A stretch of 48,686 bases of DNA, taken from assembly GCA_945957575.1 (NCBI GenBank), contig CAMFLW010000010.1, forward strand, positions 1-48,686, read 5' to 3'. The notes under the pieces are model-generated. The model worked only from the letters and a program-made list of their open reading frames with translations, had not been told where the DNA came from and ran no database searches. A program made the translations under genes and the position numbers. This DNA is from an uncultured Aeromonas sp. (lineage in GTDB: Bacteria > Pseudomonadota > Gammaproteobacteria > Enterobacterales > Aeromonadaceae). Shown in pieces: positions 22,763 to 31,089 of the stretch (within the stretch, counting starts at the first letter, position 1; each line of letters starts with the position of its first letter).

Positions 22763-23788
22763 ATGCGTAACGAAACCCGCGTGAAGTTCAACGAATACAC
22801 CGGTCAGCTGGCCAAGCTCAACGCCATTACCAGCGCCATGGTGCAATTCAACGTGCAGCCGAGCGTCCAGCAGACGCTGGAAACCAAAATGCAGGAGTCG
22901 GTCGAATTCCTGCAGATGATCAACGTCATCCCGGTCAACGACATGAAAGGCGAAAAGGTGGGCGTGGGTATCAGCAGCACCATCGCAGGTCGCACCGACA
23001 CCACCACCAAAGACCGCCAGCCCAACGATCCGAGCGCCCTCTATGACCACAGTTATGAGTGCGCCCAGACCAACTACGACACCATGATCGGCTATGCCAA
23101 ACTGGATGCATGGGCCAAGTTCCCAGACTTCCAGACCCGCATCCGCGACGCCATCATCACCCGTCAGGGGCTTGACCGCATCATGATCGGCTGGCACGGC
23201 ACCAGTGCCGCCAAAGATACCGATCGCAATGCCAACCCGCTGCTGCAAGATGTCAACATCGGCTGGCTGGAACATATCCGCCAGGACGCACCGGCCCAGG
23301 TCATGAAAGAGGTCAAGCCGGGCAGCGGCAAGATCTACATCGACCCGACCAATGGCGACTACAAGAACATCGACGCCGTGGTGTTCGACGTCGTCAGCGA
23401 AATGATCAAGCCGTGGTATCAGGACGACACCGATCTGGTGGCCATCTGCGGCCGTAAACTGCTGTCTGACAAGTATTTCCCCATCATCAACGACGCGGGC
23501 GACAACCAGAACAAACTGGCCGCCCAAGTGCTGGTGAGCCAGAAGCAGATCGGCGGCCTCAAGGCCGTGCGCGTCCCCTTCTTCCCGGAAGATGCCCTGC
23601 TTGTCACCAAGCTTGAAAACCTCTCCATCTACTGGCAGGAAGGCGCCCGCCGCCGCCACATCGAAGAAGAGCCGAAGCGCAACCGCATCGTCAACTACGA
23701 AAGCTCCAACGATGCCTACGTGGTTGAGGATTACGACTGCGCGGCGCTGGTTGAAAACATCGTCATCGCACCGAAACCGGCCGCGTAA
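22763..23788 (+). CDS. N: Major capsid protein precursor (P2 gpN)
   Basis: 341 residues. Starts MRNETRVKFNEYTGQLAKLN, the piece removed by the protease in P2, and continues with the capsid core (FLQMINVIPVNDMKGEKVGV). Strong RBS AAGGAG 10 bases upstream, as expected for an abundant structural protein. Follows O by 12 bases. Confidence 0.94.
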   Translation: MRNETRVKFNEYTGQLAKLNAITSAMVQFNVQPSVQQTLETKMQESVEFLQMINVIPVNDMKGEKVGVGISSTIAGRTDTTTKDRQPNDPSALYDHSYECAQTNYDTMIGYAKLDAWAKFPDFQTRIRDAIITRQGLDRIMIGWHGTSAAKDTDRNANPLLQDVNIGWLEHIRQDAPAQVMKEVKPGSGKIYIDPTNGDYKNIDAVVFDVVSEMIKPWYQDDTDLVAICGRKLLSDKYFPIINDAGDNQNKLAAQVLVSQKQIGGLKAVRVPFFPEDALLVTKLENLSIYWQEGARRRHIEEEPKRNRIVNYESSNDAYVVEDYDCAALVENIVIAPKPAA

Positions 23789-23798
23789 GGGGAATGAC

Positions 23799-24563
23799 AT
23801 GACATCACCCGCCCGCGCTCACCGCGAACGTATGCTAGCCGCCCTGCAAGGGGCGGCCTCTCCTGAACAGGACCGCACCGCCGCCAACGCCTACGAACTC
23901 CAGCTGATGCAGTTGGCAGAACACCGCCGCACCCTCAAGGGTATCCAGAGCATCGAGCGCAAGATTGACGCCAAGCGCACCATGCTGGCCACCTACAAAC
24001 CGTGGATTGACGGCCTGCTGGCTGCCGATCGCGGCGGTCAGGATGACGTGCTGGTCACCGTCACCCTCTGGCACCTCGACACCGGCGATCTGGCTGGCGC
24101 CCTGCCGATGGCTGACTACGTGATCCGCCACAAGCTGAACACCCCGGATCAGTACGAACGCACCGCCCCCACCCTCATTGCCGAAGAGGTGGCCGACACC
24201 GCCATCAAACTGCAAGAGGCGGGCACCGGCCCGAGCTATGGCCTGCTCTCTGCCTACCTCGAACTGCTGAAAGAGTCGGACATGTTCGACCAAGTCCACG
24301 CCAAGCTGCACAAGGCCGTGGGCCGTGCCGCACTGGCCGAAGGGTTCAAAGAGCCGGCAGCCGAGCACTACCGCCGAGCCCTTGAGCTCCATGACAAAGT
24401 GGGGCTGAAAAAGGATCTGGAAGTGCTGGAGCGTGAGATCAAAAAAGAAAAAGCCGCAGAACCGCCAGTCGCCAGCGACGTAAGTGCGGCCTCTGTTACG
24501 GCCCCGGCTAACACCGAGGCCAGCCAAGAACAGCCCGCCATCGCCACGAGCGCAGGCGGCTAA
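23799..24563 (+). CDS. M: Terminase small subunit (P2 gpM)
   Basis: 254 residues from ATG 23799 with AAGGGG upstream. The N-terminal helices recognise cos DNA (MTSPARAHRERMLAALQGAA), the middle is a helical region (GDLAGALPMADYVIRHKLN), and the Lys/Glu plus Ala-rich tail is typical of the family. Works with P in packaging. Follows N by 10 bases. Confidence 0.92.
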   Translation: MTSPARAHRERMLAALQGAASPEQDRTAANAYELQLMQLAEHRRTLKGIQSIERKIDAKRTMLATYKPWIDGLLAADRGGQDDVLVTVTLWHLDTGDLAGALPMADYVIRHKLNTPDQYERTAPTLIAEEVADTAIKLQEAGTGPSYGLLSAYLELLKESDMFDQVHAKLHKAVGRAALAEGFKEPAAEHYRRALELHDKVGLKKDLEVLEREIKKEKAAEPPVASDVSAASVTAPANTEASQEQPAIATSAGG

Positions 24564-24668
24564 CCGAGCGTACCCCGCACCCTGGGCGGCTCGGGCCTGA
24601 CGAATGCCAACGGCATACCAGACGGCCCGACCACCGCCCAACAAACAGGGCAGGGGCAAGGAGCCGCC

Positions 24669-25139
24669 ATGACATCAGGATTTCTCCCAACCAATCCGAC
24701 CAACAAAGACGAAGGCGAAGTATCCAGCGCCCCGTTCTGGCCGGTCATCAACCTCAACACCCTGCGCGCCATCATGCGCACCGACGGCACCATCACCACC
24801 GAACGGCTGCGTCATGCCGTGATTGACGCCGTCGCCGCCGTCAACAGCGATCTGAGCGGCTGGGCCATCAACCGCCAGGGCGAAGGCTACGAGAAGCTGG
24901 CCGATGTGCCATCCCAGACCGTCAACGCCGAATCCGTGCTGGTTCACTGGTATCGCCGCGCCGTCTACAGCATGGCCCGCGCCAACCTCTACGAGCGTTA
25001 CCTCGACAGCTCGGCCACCGCCGAAGCCGTCAAAGACACCGACGCCCGCGACCAGACCGCAAACGACCTCTACCGCGACGCCCGTTTCGCCATCCGCGAC
25101 ATCCTCGGCGAAACCCACACCACGGTTGAGCTGATCTGA
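24669..25139 (+). CDS. L: Head completion protein (P2 gpL)
   Basis: 156 residues, RBS AAGGAG. Family features are a Pro-rich start (FWPVINLNTLRAIMRTDGTI) and the C-terminal helix (DLYRDARFAIRDILGETHTT). It stabilises filled heads and forms the connector to the tail. A 105-base non-coding spacer separates it from M; nothing notable in it. Confidence 0.92.
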   Translation: MTSGFLPTNPTNKDEGEVSSAPFWPVINLNTLRAIMRTDGTITTERLRHAVIDAVAAVNSDLSGWAINRQGEGYEKLADVPSQTVNAESVLVHWYRRAVYSMARANLYERYLDSSATAEAVKDTDARDQTANDLYRDARFAIRDILGETHTTVELI

Positions 25140-25342
25140 TGCAACTGCGCGCCCAACAGGGGGAAACCCTCGACCTCATCATCAACCGGCACTACGGCTA
25201 CACCGCGGGCATCACCGAACAGGTGCTGACCCTCAATCCGGGGCTGGCAGACAAGGGGCCCATCTTGCCGATGGGCACCCTCATCACCCTGCCGGATACC
25301 CCGACCCAGGCCGAAGCGCCCCTGATCCAGCTATGGGACTAA
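25139..25342 (+). CDS. X: Tail protein X (LysM-like)
   Basis: 67 residues. The form is that of P2 gpX: QQGETLDLIINRHYG, an NPGLADKGPILPMGT stretch and LPDTP at the end, i.e. a LysM-type fold. Needed for tail formation in P2. Overlaps the L stop by one base. Confidence 0.9.
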   Translation: MQLRAQQGETLDLIINRHYGYTAGITEQVLTLNPGLADKGPILPMGTLITLPDTPTQAEAPLIQLWD

Positions 25343-25344
25343 CC

Positions 25345-25575
25345 ATGAGCCGCCTCGACGACGAACTTGAACGACTGGCAGACATCAGCGAGCAGCAGCT
25401 CGCGGCCCGCATCCACGCAGCCCGCATCAGCGGCACCGGCCCTCACTACTGCATTGACTGCGCCGACCCGATCCCGCAAGAGCGCAGAGAGGCGATCCGG
25501 GGCTGTGAACGCTGCACCGACTGCCAGACCAGCCACGAATTTCAACGCGACAGCCAATTCGGCGGCAGACGATAA
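25345..25575 (+). CDS. TraR/DksA-type zinc-finger protein
   Basis: 76 residues. Helical N-terminus with Asp-Asp (MSRLDDELERLADI), then C36xxC39...C54xxC57 of the DksA/TraR zinc fold. TraR-like proteins bind the secondary channel of RNA polymerase and alter transcription; P2-like phages carry such genes at this place. Start chosen at 25345 (MSRLDD), just after the X stop. Confidence 0.85.
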   Translation: MSRLDDELERLADISEQQLAARIHAARISGTGPHYCIDCADPIPQERREAIRGCERCTDCQTSHEFQRDSQFGGRR

Positions 25576-25593
25576 CAACAACAGGAGAGCACG

Positions 25594-25956
25594 ATGCCCG
25601 AACCCATCTCATCCAGTGCAGCAACCAGCGCCCTCACCGGTCTGGCCCTGCTGTCACTCTTCCCCGGCGTAGATCCCGGCGTGCTCCTTGGCGCCTTCGC
25701 CGGGGCGCTGGTCTTCATCGCCACCACGGCAGAACTCGGCAACCTGCGCAAGGCGGGCCTCTTCATCGCCGCCTTTGTCGCGGGTGCGCTGGCGGCCCCG
25801 CTGGTTGCCGCCATGCTGGCTGGCATCCTGCCGCAAAGCCTTGAAGTGCCGGAAGCGGTGGGCGCCCTGCTTGCCTCGGCGCTGGCCGTCCACCTGCTGC
25901 AGTGGATCTTGCGCAAAGCGCCGGATGAACTGCTCAACATCCGCAAAGGGGGCTGA
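25594..25956 (+). CDS. Putative holin (first membrane lysis gene)
   Basis: 120 residues with three or four hydrophobic helices (TGLALLSLFPGV, LLGAFAGALVFIATTAEL, LFIAAFVAGALAAPLVAAML, VGALLASALAVHLLQWIL) and a short basic end. Just ahead of an endolysin gene, this is the expected place of the membrane-hole-forming protein. RBS AGGAG. Confidence 0.7.
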   Translation: MPEPISSSAATSALTGLALLSLFPGVDPGVLLGAFAGALVFIATTAELGNLRKAGLFIAAFVAGALAAPLVAAMLAGILPQSLEVPEAVGALLASALAVHLLQWILRKAPDELLNIRKGG

Positions 25957-25957
25957 C

Positions 25958-26266
25958 ATGCTGACCATCCTCTACGCCATGATCTGCGCCGCCATCGCCA
26001 TCCGGCTGGCGACATTCAACCGCAACGGGGGCGACTATCGCCCCATCCCTGCCCTGCTGGCGTGGCTGCTCACCGTCGCGGCGGGCTCTGTCCCGCTGCG
26101 CGCCGTGTTGGGAGTCATGCCAGCACCGGATCCGGCCGCCGTCCTGCTGGCAGCAGTGGTGCTCACCGCCATGCTCGGCTCGCGCGGCTCGGTCATGCGC
26201 CTGCTGCCGCGCCGCCACCCGCGCCCCAACCATGCCGCTGACATCTACCGGAGGTTTCAACCATGA
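25958..26266 (+). CDS. Second small membrane protein of the lysis cassette (holin or antiholin)
   Basis: 102 residues with three membrane helices (LYAMICAAIAIRLATF, LLAWLLTVAAGSVPLRAVLG, AAVLLAAVVLTAML) and a basic tail. Begins one base after the previous stop and overlaps the endolysin start. Resembles putative phage 3-TM holins; which of the two proteins is holin and which antiholin cannot be told. Confidence 0.7.
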   Translation: MLTILYAMICAAIAIRLATFNRNGGDYRPIPALLAWLLTVAAGSVPLRAVLGVMPAPDPAAVLLAAVVLTAMLGSRGSVMRLLPRRHPRPNHAADIYRRFQP

Positions 26267-27084
26267 CCATCAAAAAAGGCGCCATTGGCGCACAGGTGGC
26301 CGAACTGCAACAACTGCTCACCCGGGCAGGCTACAAGGTGGCCGCCGATGGCTGGTTCGGTGACGCCACCGAGCAAGCCGTGCTCGCCTTCCAGCGAGAT
26401 CACCTCATTGTCGCCATCGGTCAGGCAGGGCCGCGCACCATGGCCGCCCTGCGCGGGGCCGCCATCGGCAACCAGCTAACCATCACAGATCTGCAGCAAG
26501 CCGCCGACCGCCTCGGTGTCGAACTGGCCAAGCTCGCCGCCTTCGCCCAGGTCGAGGCCGCTGGCGAAGGGTTCGACGAATGCCAGCGCCCGCGCCTGCT
26601 GTTCGAGCGTCATGTGTTCTTCAAGCAGATCGCCAAGCAACAAGGCGAAGCCGAGGCCAACCGCCTCGCGGGCCTCTATCCGGCCCTCTGCAACCCCAAG
26701 CGCGGCGGCTATCAGGGCGGCCCGGCTGAATGGGCCCGCTTGCAAACCGCCATGACCCTGCACCGCGCCGCCGCCATCGAGTCGGCCAGCTGGGGCATGT
26801 TTCAGGTGATGGGCTACCACTGGCAGGCACTGGGCTACGCCTCGGCAGACGACTGGCTGACTGCCATGCACGAAAGTGAGCGCGAGCACCTGCGCGCCGT
26901 GGTCGGCTTTATCGAGCTGGATCCAGTGCTGCACAAGGCGCTCAAGGCGGGCAAGTGGGCCGAGGTGGCCCGCCGTTACAACGGCCCAGCCTACAAAGAC
27001 AACCGCTACGACACCAAGCTGGCCGAGGCTTACGCCCACTTTGCCAAGGTCTATCCGGTGCTAGAGGTCATTGATGGGGTTTAA
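26263..27084 (+). CDS. Endolysin: peptidoglycan-binding domain plus N-acetylmuramidase
   Basis: 273 residues. Residues 1-65 form a PG_binding_1 repeat (GAIGAQVAELQQLLTRAGYK; GWFGDATEQAVLAFQ). Residues 90-265 resemble the N-acetylmuramidase family (PF11860 type), with E98 in AFAQVEAAGEGF as the likely catalytic acid and LLFERHVFFK after it. No signal peptide, so it needs a holin. It replaces the unrelated P2 gpK lysozyme. Starts overlapping the previous stop as ATGA. Confidence 0.88.
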   Translation: MTIKKGAIGAQVAELQQLLTRAGYKVAADGWFGDATEQAVLAFQRDHLIVAIGQAGPRTMAALRGAAIGNQLTITDLQQAADRLGVELAKLAAFAQVEAAGEGFDECQRPRLLFERHVFFKQIAKQQGEAEANRLAGLYPALCNPKRGGYQGGPAEWARLQTAMTLHRAAAIESASWGMFQVMGYHWQALGYASADDWLTAMHESEREHLRAVVGFIELDPVLHKALKAGKWAEVARRYNGPAYKDNRYDTKLAEAYAHFAKVYPVLEVIDGV

Positions 27085-27547
27085 CCTGCTGCGCCAGCCC
27101 ATCACCTGGCTGCTGCTGGCCTTGGTCGTCACCTTGGGCGGCTGGGGCTGGTCGGCCCGCTCTGCGGCCAAGGCCGAGGGGCAGGTTACCACCCTGCAAA
27201 GCGACCTCAAGGCCGCCGACGACAAGGCCAAAGAGGCAGCACGGCGGGAGAGCACCAAAGACAGCGCCATCCACACCCTCACCATCGAGCTGGCAGCGCA
27301 GGCCACCGCCGCCCAGCAGTTGCAGGGCCAGCTCGACCAGCTGGCCAACACCGCCGCCACCCGTGAACAAACCATCGCGAGGCTCAAACGTGAAAATGCT
27401 GAACTTAAGTCTTGGGCTGATCGCCCTCTGCCTGCTGCTGCTGTCGGCCTGCTCCAGCGCCCCGCCCTCACCGGCGCAGCAGATTATCAGGCTCACCTGT
27501 CCCGCTCCGGCCCCCTGCCAGCTGCCGCCAGCGGATCCGGTCAATAA
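27074..27547 (+). CDS. lysB: Inner-membrane spanin (LysB/Rz-like)
   Basis: 157 residues from ATG 27074 (GAGG upstream; a TTG one codon earlier is less likely). One membrane anchor (ITWLLLALVVTLGGWGW), then about 90 residues of coiled coil (LQSDLKAADDKAKEAARRES). It reaches across the periplasm to the outer-membrane spanin. Overlaps the end of the endolysin and contains the start of lysC in another frame. Confidence 0.8.
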   Translation: MGFNLLRQPITWLLLALVVTLGGWGWSARSAAKAEGQVTTLQSDLKAADDKAKEAARRESTKDSAIHTLTIELAAQATAAQQLQGQLDQLANTAATREQTIARLKRENAELKSWADRPLPAAAVGLLQRPALTGAADYQAHLSRSGPLPAAASGSGQ

Positions 27548-27668
27548 CGGCGATCTGCTCGACCTGCTGACCACCACCGAGGCCGCCTGGGCAACCTGCG
27601 CGGCCAAGGTCGATGACGTGATCCAGTGCAACCGGAGGCACCATGCTCAAACCAGCCGCAATCCGTGA
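27396..27668 (+). CDS. lysC: Outer-membrane spanin lipoprotein (LysC/Rz1-like), nested in lysB
   Basis: 90 residues starting inside lysB in the +1 frame. Signal peptide with lipobox LLSAC (C19), then a Pro-rich mature part (SSAPPSPAQ; PAPAPCQLPPADP) and a helical end. This nested Rz/Rz1 layout is characteristic of phage lysis cassettes. Its end runs 26 bases into gene R. Confidence 0.78.
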   Translation: MLNLSLGLIALCLLLLSACSSAPPSPAQQIIRLTCPAPAPCQLPPADPVNNGDLLDLLTTTEAAWATCAAKVDDVIQCNRRHHAQTSRNP

Positions 27669-28092
27669 CGTGCTTGCCCGCTGCTCGCCGCAACTGGCAC
27701 AAAACCCCGAGAGCCTGATCCTCACCGTAGGCGATGGCCGCATCGTTGCCACCGGCGCCAAGTCACTCTCGTTCGAGTGGCAATACCCGCTATCCATCGG
27801 CGTCATCGACTTTGCGGGCCACCCCGATCAGCTTGTCGTGCCGCTGCTGGCATGGCTGCGCCAACACCAGCCGGAGCTGTTCACCAACCCGGACAAGCGG
27901 GAGAACGCCATCAAGGTCGAATCCGAACTGCTGGCTGGTGACCTCTACGACCTGCTGATCACCATCCCCCTCACCGAGCGGGTCATCGTCACCCAGACAG
28001 AAGAGGGGATCGGCTGGCAGCACGTACCGGAACCGCCAGAAGACCCCCATGACGGCATCACCTGGGAACGCTTCACCAAAGAGGGGCAATAG
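27643..28092 (+). CDS. R: Tail completion protein (P2 gpR)
   Basis: 149 residues, near the P2 length. Acts at the tail end that joins the head. Family segments FEWQYPLSIGVIDFAGHPDQ and ESELLAGDLYDLLITIPLTE are seen. Overlaps lysC; followed by S two bases later. Confidence 0.9.
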   Translation: MLKPAAIRDVLARCSPQLAQNPESLILTVGDGRIVATGAKSLSFEWQYPLSIGVIDFAGHPDQLVVPLLAWLRQHQPELFTNPDKRENAIKVESELLAGDLYDLLITIPLTERVIVTQTEEGIGWQHVPEPPEDPHDGITWERFTKEGQ

Positions 28093-28094
28093 CC

Positions 28095-28547
28095 ATGGCC
28101 GCCGACGCCCTCCAGCAACTGGGCGACCAAGCCGCCGCCCTGCTCCAGCAACTCAGCGCCACCGAGCGCCGCAAGCTGGCTGCCGAACTGGCCCGCACCA
28201 TGCGGGCCACCCAGGCAGAACGGATCCGCGCCAACAAACAGCCGGATGGCACCGCCATGACCCCGCGCAAGCCACAGCCAAGGCTGCGCGATCGCCGGGG
28301 TGGCACCCGCCGCAAGATGTTCGCCAAACTGGTCAAGCCTGCATGGTTCAAGGCCACCGCCACCGCCACCGAGGCCGCCGTTGAGTTCAAAGGCAGCGCC
28401 AACCGGCTCGCCACCGTCCATCACTTCGGCCTGCGCGACAAAATCAACGGCAAAGAGGTGCAATACCCAGAGCGCCAACTGATCGGCATCACCGACGCCG
28501 ACATCGACCGCGTTGAAGACGCCCTGCTCAAACACCTCACCACCTAG
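28095..28547 (+). CDS. S: Tail completion / virion morphogenesis protein (P2 gpS)
   Basis: 150 residues, the P2 length. Basic middle (NKQPDGTAMTPRKPQPRLR; RRKMFAKLVKPAWFK) and ATVHHFGLRDKIN...YPERQLIGIT, the usual marks of phage virion morphogenesis proteins. Last gene of the O-to-S transcript before the second late box. Confidence 0.92.
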   Translation: MAADALQQLGDQAAALLQQLSATERRKLAAELARTMRATQAERIRANKQPDGTAMTPRKPQPRLRDRRGGTRRKMFAKLVKPAWFKATATATEAAVEFKGSANRLATVHHFGLRDKINGKEVQYPERQLIGITDADIDRVEDALLKHLTT

Positions 28548-28548
28548 C

Positions 28549-28577
28549 GCGGGTGTGTAGCGCCGCCACACACCCGC
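28549..28577 (+). promoter_or_regulatory. Late-gene activator box 2 (before V)
   Basis: Arms GCGGGTGTGT and ACACACCCGC, identical to box 1, around the centre AGCGCCGCC. The centre is 58 bases before the V start. A TACACA that could be the -10 lies at 28606-28611. Probable Ogr-dependent PV-type promoter. Confidence 0.68.
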
Positions 28578-28620
28578 CGCTGCTGGTCAGCGCAAACGAC
28601 GCCGCTACACACTCCCCCTC

Positions 28621-29187
28621 ATGAACATCATCGAGCTACTCAGCAAAATCGACGACCTGATCCGCATCGGCACCGTGACCGAAGTGCGATCCGGTGAATG
28701 CCGCGTCGAAACCAAGGGCAACCACACCAACTGGCGGCCCTATCTGGTGCTGCGTGCTGGTCGCACCCGCCGCCGCATGCGCCCGAGCGTCGGCGAGCAG
28801 GTGATCCTGTTAAGCCTTGGCGGTGACCTTCGCAATGCCTTTGTCTTGGCGGGCATCTACCAGGACGAACACCCAGAGCCGCTGGCCGACGATGACAACG
28901 GCGATCTCGACCGCACCGAATACCCCGACGGCGCGGTCATCGAATACAACCCGAGCACCGGTGAACTCACCGCATCCGGCCTCAAAACCGCCACCATCAC
29001 CGCCAGCGTGGCGGTCAAGCTGATCACCCCGCTGGTCGAGTGCACCAAGGCGCTCAAGGTCGGCACCACCATCAGCGCTGGCGGCAAGATTACCGCTCCA
29101 AATGCCACCATAGGCGGCATCGAGGTCACCACCCACAAACACAAAGACACCATGCCGGGCAGCGGCACCAGCGGGGGCCCCGTATGA
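28621..29187 (+). CDS. V: Baseplate spike protein (P2 gpV)
   Basis: 188 residues. OB-fold N-terminal part (IGTVTEVRSGECRVETKGNH, then NWRPYLVLRAGRTRRRMRPS and VGEQVILLSLGG) leads into a beta-helix spike (KTATITASVAVKLITPLVEC) with a His/Gly end (THKHKDTMPGSGTSGG). Punctures the outer membrane. No good RBS; see the late box spacing. Confidence 0.92.
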   Translation: MNIIELLSKIDDLIRIGTVTEVRSGECRVETKGNHTNWRPYLVLRAGRTRRRMRPSVGEQVILLSLGGDLRNAFVLAGIYQDEHPEPLADDDNGDLDRTEYPDGAVIEYNPSTGELTASGLKTATITASVAVKLITPLVECTKALKVGTTISAGGKITAPNATIGGIEVTTHKHKDTMPGSGTSGGPV

Positions 29188-29543
29188 ACTGGCAGGGCAT
29201 GAATGCCGCCAATGGCCGCGCCATCAGCGAGACCGCCCACATCCTGCAATCGGTGCGGGATATTCTCACCACCCCCATCGGCACCCGCGTCATGCGGCGC
29301 GACTACGGCAGCGAAATATTCAGCCTCATCGACCAGCCCCAGCACGGCGCAACACGCCTGCGCCTGATGGCCGCCACCGTTCACGCGCTCACCCTCTGGG
29401 AGCCGCGCATCCGCATCACCAAAGTCGAGATCGGCGCACCTGAACTGGGCGGCGGCTGCGCTGTCACCCTCACATGGCGCCGCGCCGACAACGGCCTGCT
29501 CGAATCCGGCACCGTCCAGCTACCGACCGGAGCAACCTCATGA
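29184..29543 (+). CDS. W: Baseplate wedge protein (P2 gpW)
   Basis: 119 residues from the ATG at 29184 (MNWQGMNAANGRAISETAHI), overlapping V by 4 bases. gp25-like fold with SVRDILTTPIGTRVMRRDYG and a LTLWEPRIRITKVE segment. Structural part of the baseplate. Confidence 0.93.
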   Translation: MNWQGMNAANGRAISETAHILQSVRDILTTPIGTRVMRRDYGSEIFSLIDQPQHGATRLRLMAATVHALTLWEPRIRITKVEIGAPELGGGCAVTLTWRRADNGLLESGTVQLPTGATS

Positions 29544-30439
29544 ACATCATCGACCTATCCAAACTGCCCGCGCCGGATGCTGTCGAACTGCTCGACTACG
29601 AGGCCATCCTTGCCGAGCGTAAAGCGGCGCTGATCGCCCTATACCCGCCAGAGCAGCAAGCCGCCGTTGCCGCCACGCTGGAGCTCGAATCGGAGCCGAT
29701 GAACAAGCACCTGCAAGAGAACGCCTACCGCGAGCTGACCCTGCGCGCCCGCATCAATAACGCCGCAGTGGCCAACATGGTTGCATGGTCAGAGAAAGGT
29801 GATCTCGACGGACTGGTCGCAAACTGGGATGTCGAACGGCTGGTCGTGCAACAGGGGGACGACACCGCCACCCCGCCGATCCCCACCATCATGGAAAGAG
29901 ACGAAGCCCTGCGCGAACGCTCTCTGATGGCGTGGGATGCCATGAGCACAGCAGGCCCGCGCGGCGCCTACGAATTTTGGGCCCGCTCGGCAGATGGCCG
30001 CATCATCGACGCCAAAGCAATCAGCCCCAGCCCTGCCGTCGCCGTGGTCACCATCATCAGCAGAGAGGGAGACGGCACCGCCAGCGATGAACTGATCGCC
30101 AAAGCCGATGCGGAATGCCGAGACGAAGACCGCATCCCGGTTGCCGACCGCCTCACCACCCAGAGCGCGGGGATCCTGCACTACACCATCACCGCCAAAC
30201 TGCACATGGAACTCACAGGCGCAGAAAAAGAGATGGCATTGAAAGCCGCGCGCGATGCCTTGGCAGCATGGGTAAACCCGCGCAAACGGATCGGCGTGCG
30301 CATCGCTGACTCCGCCATCAAGGCCGTGCTGCATGTGCCAGGCGTGACATGGGTCGAGCTGGTCGGCTGGGCAGACATCATCCCGACCGACACCCAGGCT
30401 GCCTACTGCACCAAGTACACCGTCGAGGCCGCAACATGA
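29540..30439 (+). CDS. J: Baseplate protein J (P2 gpJ)
   Basis: 299 residues from the ATG at 29540 (MNIIDLSKLPAPDAVELLDY). Family signs are the EPMNKHLQENAYRELTLRAR stretch near 60 and GAYEFWARSADGRIIDAKAI near 140. Forms the baseplate wedge with W and I. Overlaps W and I by 4 bases. Confidence 0.94.
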   Translation: MNIIDLSKLPAPDAVELLDYEAILAERKAALIALYPPEQQAAVAATLELESEPMNKHLQENAYRELTLRARINNAAVANMVAWSEKGDLDGLVANWDVERLVVQQGDDTATPPIPTIMERDEALRERSLMAWDAMSTAGPRGAYEFWARSADGRIIDAKAISPSPAVAVVTIISREGDGTASDELIAKADAECRDEDRIPVADRLTTQSAGILHYTITAKLHMELTGAEKEMALKAARDALAAWVNPRKRIGVRIADSAIKAVLHVPGVTWVELVGWADIIPTDTQAAYCTKYTVEAAT

Positions 30440-31089
30440 CCGCTCAACAGAATCGCGATCTGCTGCCACCCAATGCAACACCAACCGAGCGCAGGCTGGC
30501 CACCGTCAACGCCAAAGCCTGCGATCTGCCGGTCGATGTGCTGCGCACCCTTTGGAACCCGCACACCTGCCCAGACTGGCGCCTGCCAAGTCTGGCCGCC
30601 GAGCGGTCAGTCGATCGCTGGGATGAAAACTGGCCAGAGGCAACCAAGCGCAAAGTCATCGCCAACGCGCCGTTCGTGCATCGCCACAAGGGCACCGTCG
30701 GCGCCATTCGCCGCGCCGTCGAACCGCTCGGCTACCTGATCCGGGTACTGCACTGGTATCAGCAAACCCCGAACGCAGAGCCGGGCACCTTCAAGCTCGA
30801 TGTCGGCGTGCTCGACACCGGCATCACCGCCGAGATGTACGCCGAGCTGGAACGGCTCATTGACGACGCCAAACCGCTGACCCGCCACCTGACAGGGCTC
30901 GCCATCAGTCTGGAAACCAGAGGCAAAGCCTTTCTGGGCGCCGCCTGCTATCTGGGGGAGGAACTGACCGTTTACCCATACCAGCCGGGGCCTATCGTGG
31001 TCTCTGGCCATAGCTGGCACGGCGGCATCACCCACACCATCGACACCATCACCATCAACCCACTTACCAACAACACGAGGACAGCATGA
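30436..31089 (+). CDS. I: Tail protein I (P2 gpI)
   Basis: 217 residues from the ATG at 30436 (MTAQQNRDLLPPNATPTERR), somewhat longer than P2 gpI. The APFVHRHKGTVGAIRRAVEP segment near 85-105 is the family signature. Baseplate part connecting to the tail fibre. Overlaps J and H. Confidence 0.92.
   Translation: MTAQQNRDLLPPNATPTERRLATVNAKACDLPVDVLRTLWNPHTCPDWRLPSLAAERSVDRWDENWPEATKRKVIANAPFVHRHKGTVGAIRRAVEPLGYLIRVLHWYQQTPNAEPGTFKLDVGVLDTGITAEMYAELERLIDDAKPLTRHLTGLAISLETRGKAFLGAACYLGEELTVYPYQPGPIVVSGHSWHGGITHTIDTITINPLTNNTRTA

Noticed and set aside
22760..23800. 346-codon minus-strand open frame
   Set aside because: Exact antisense of the capsid gene N; no family resemblance.
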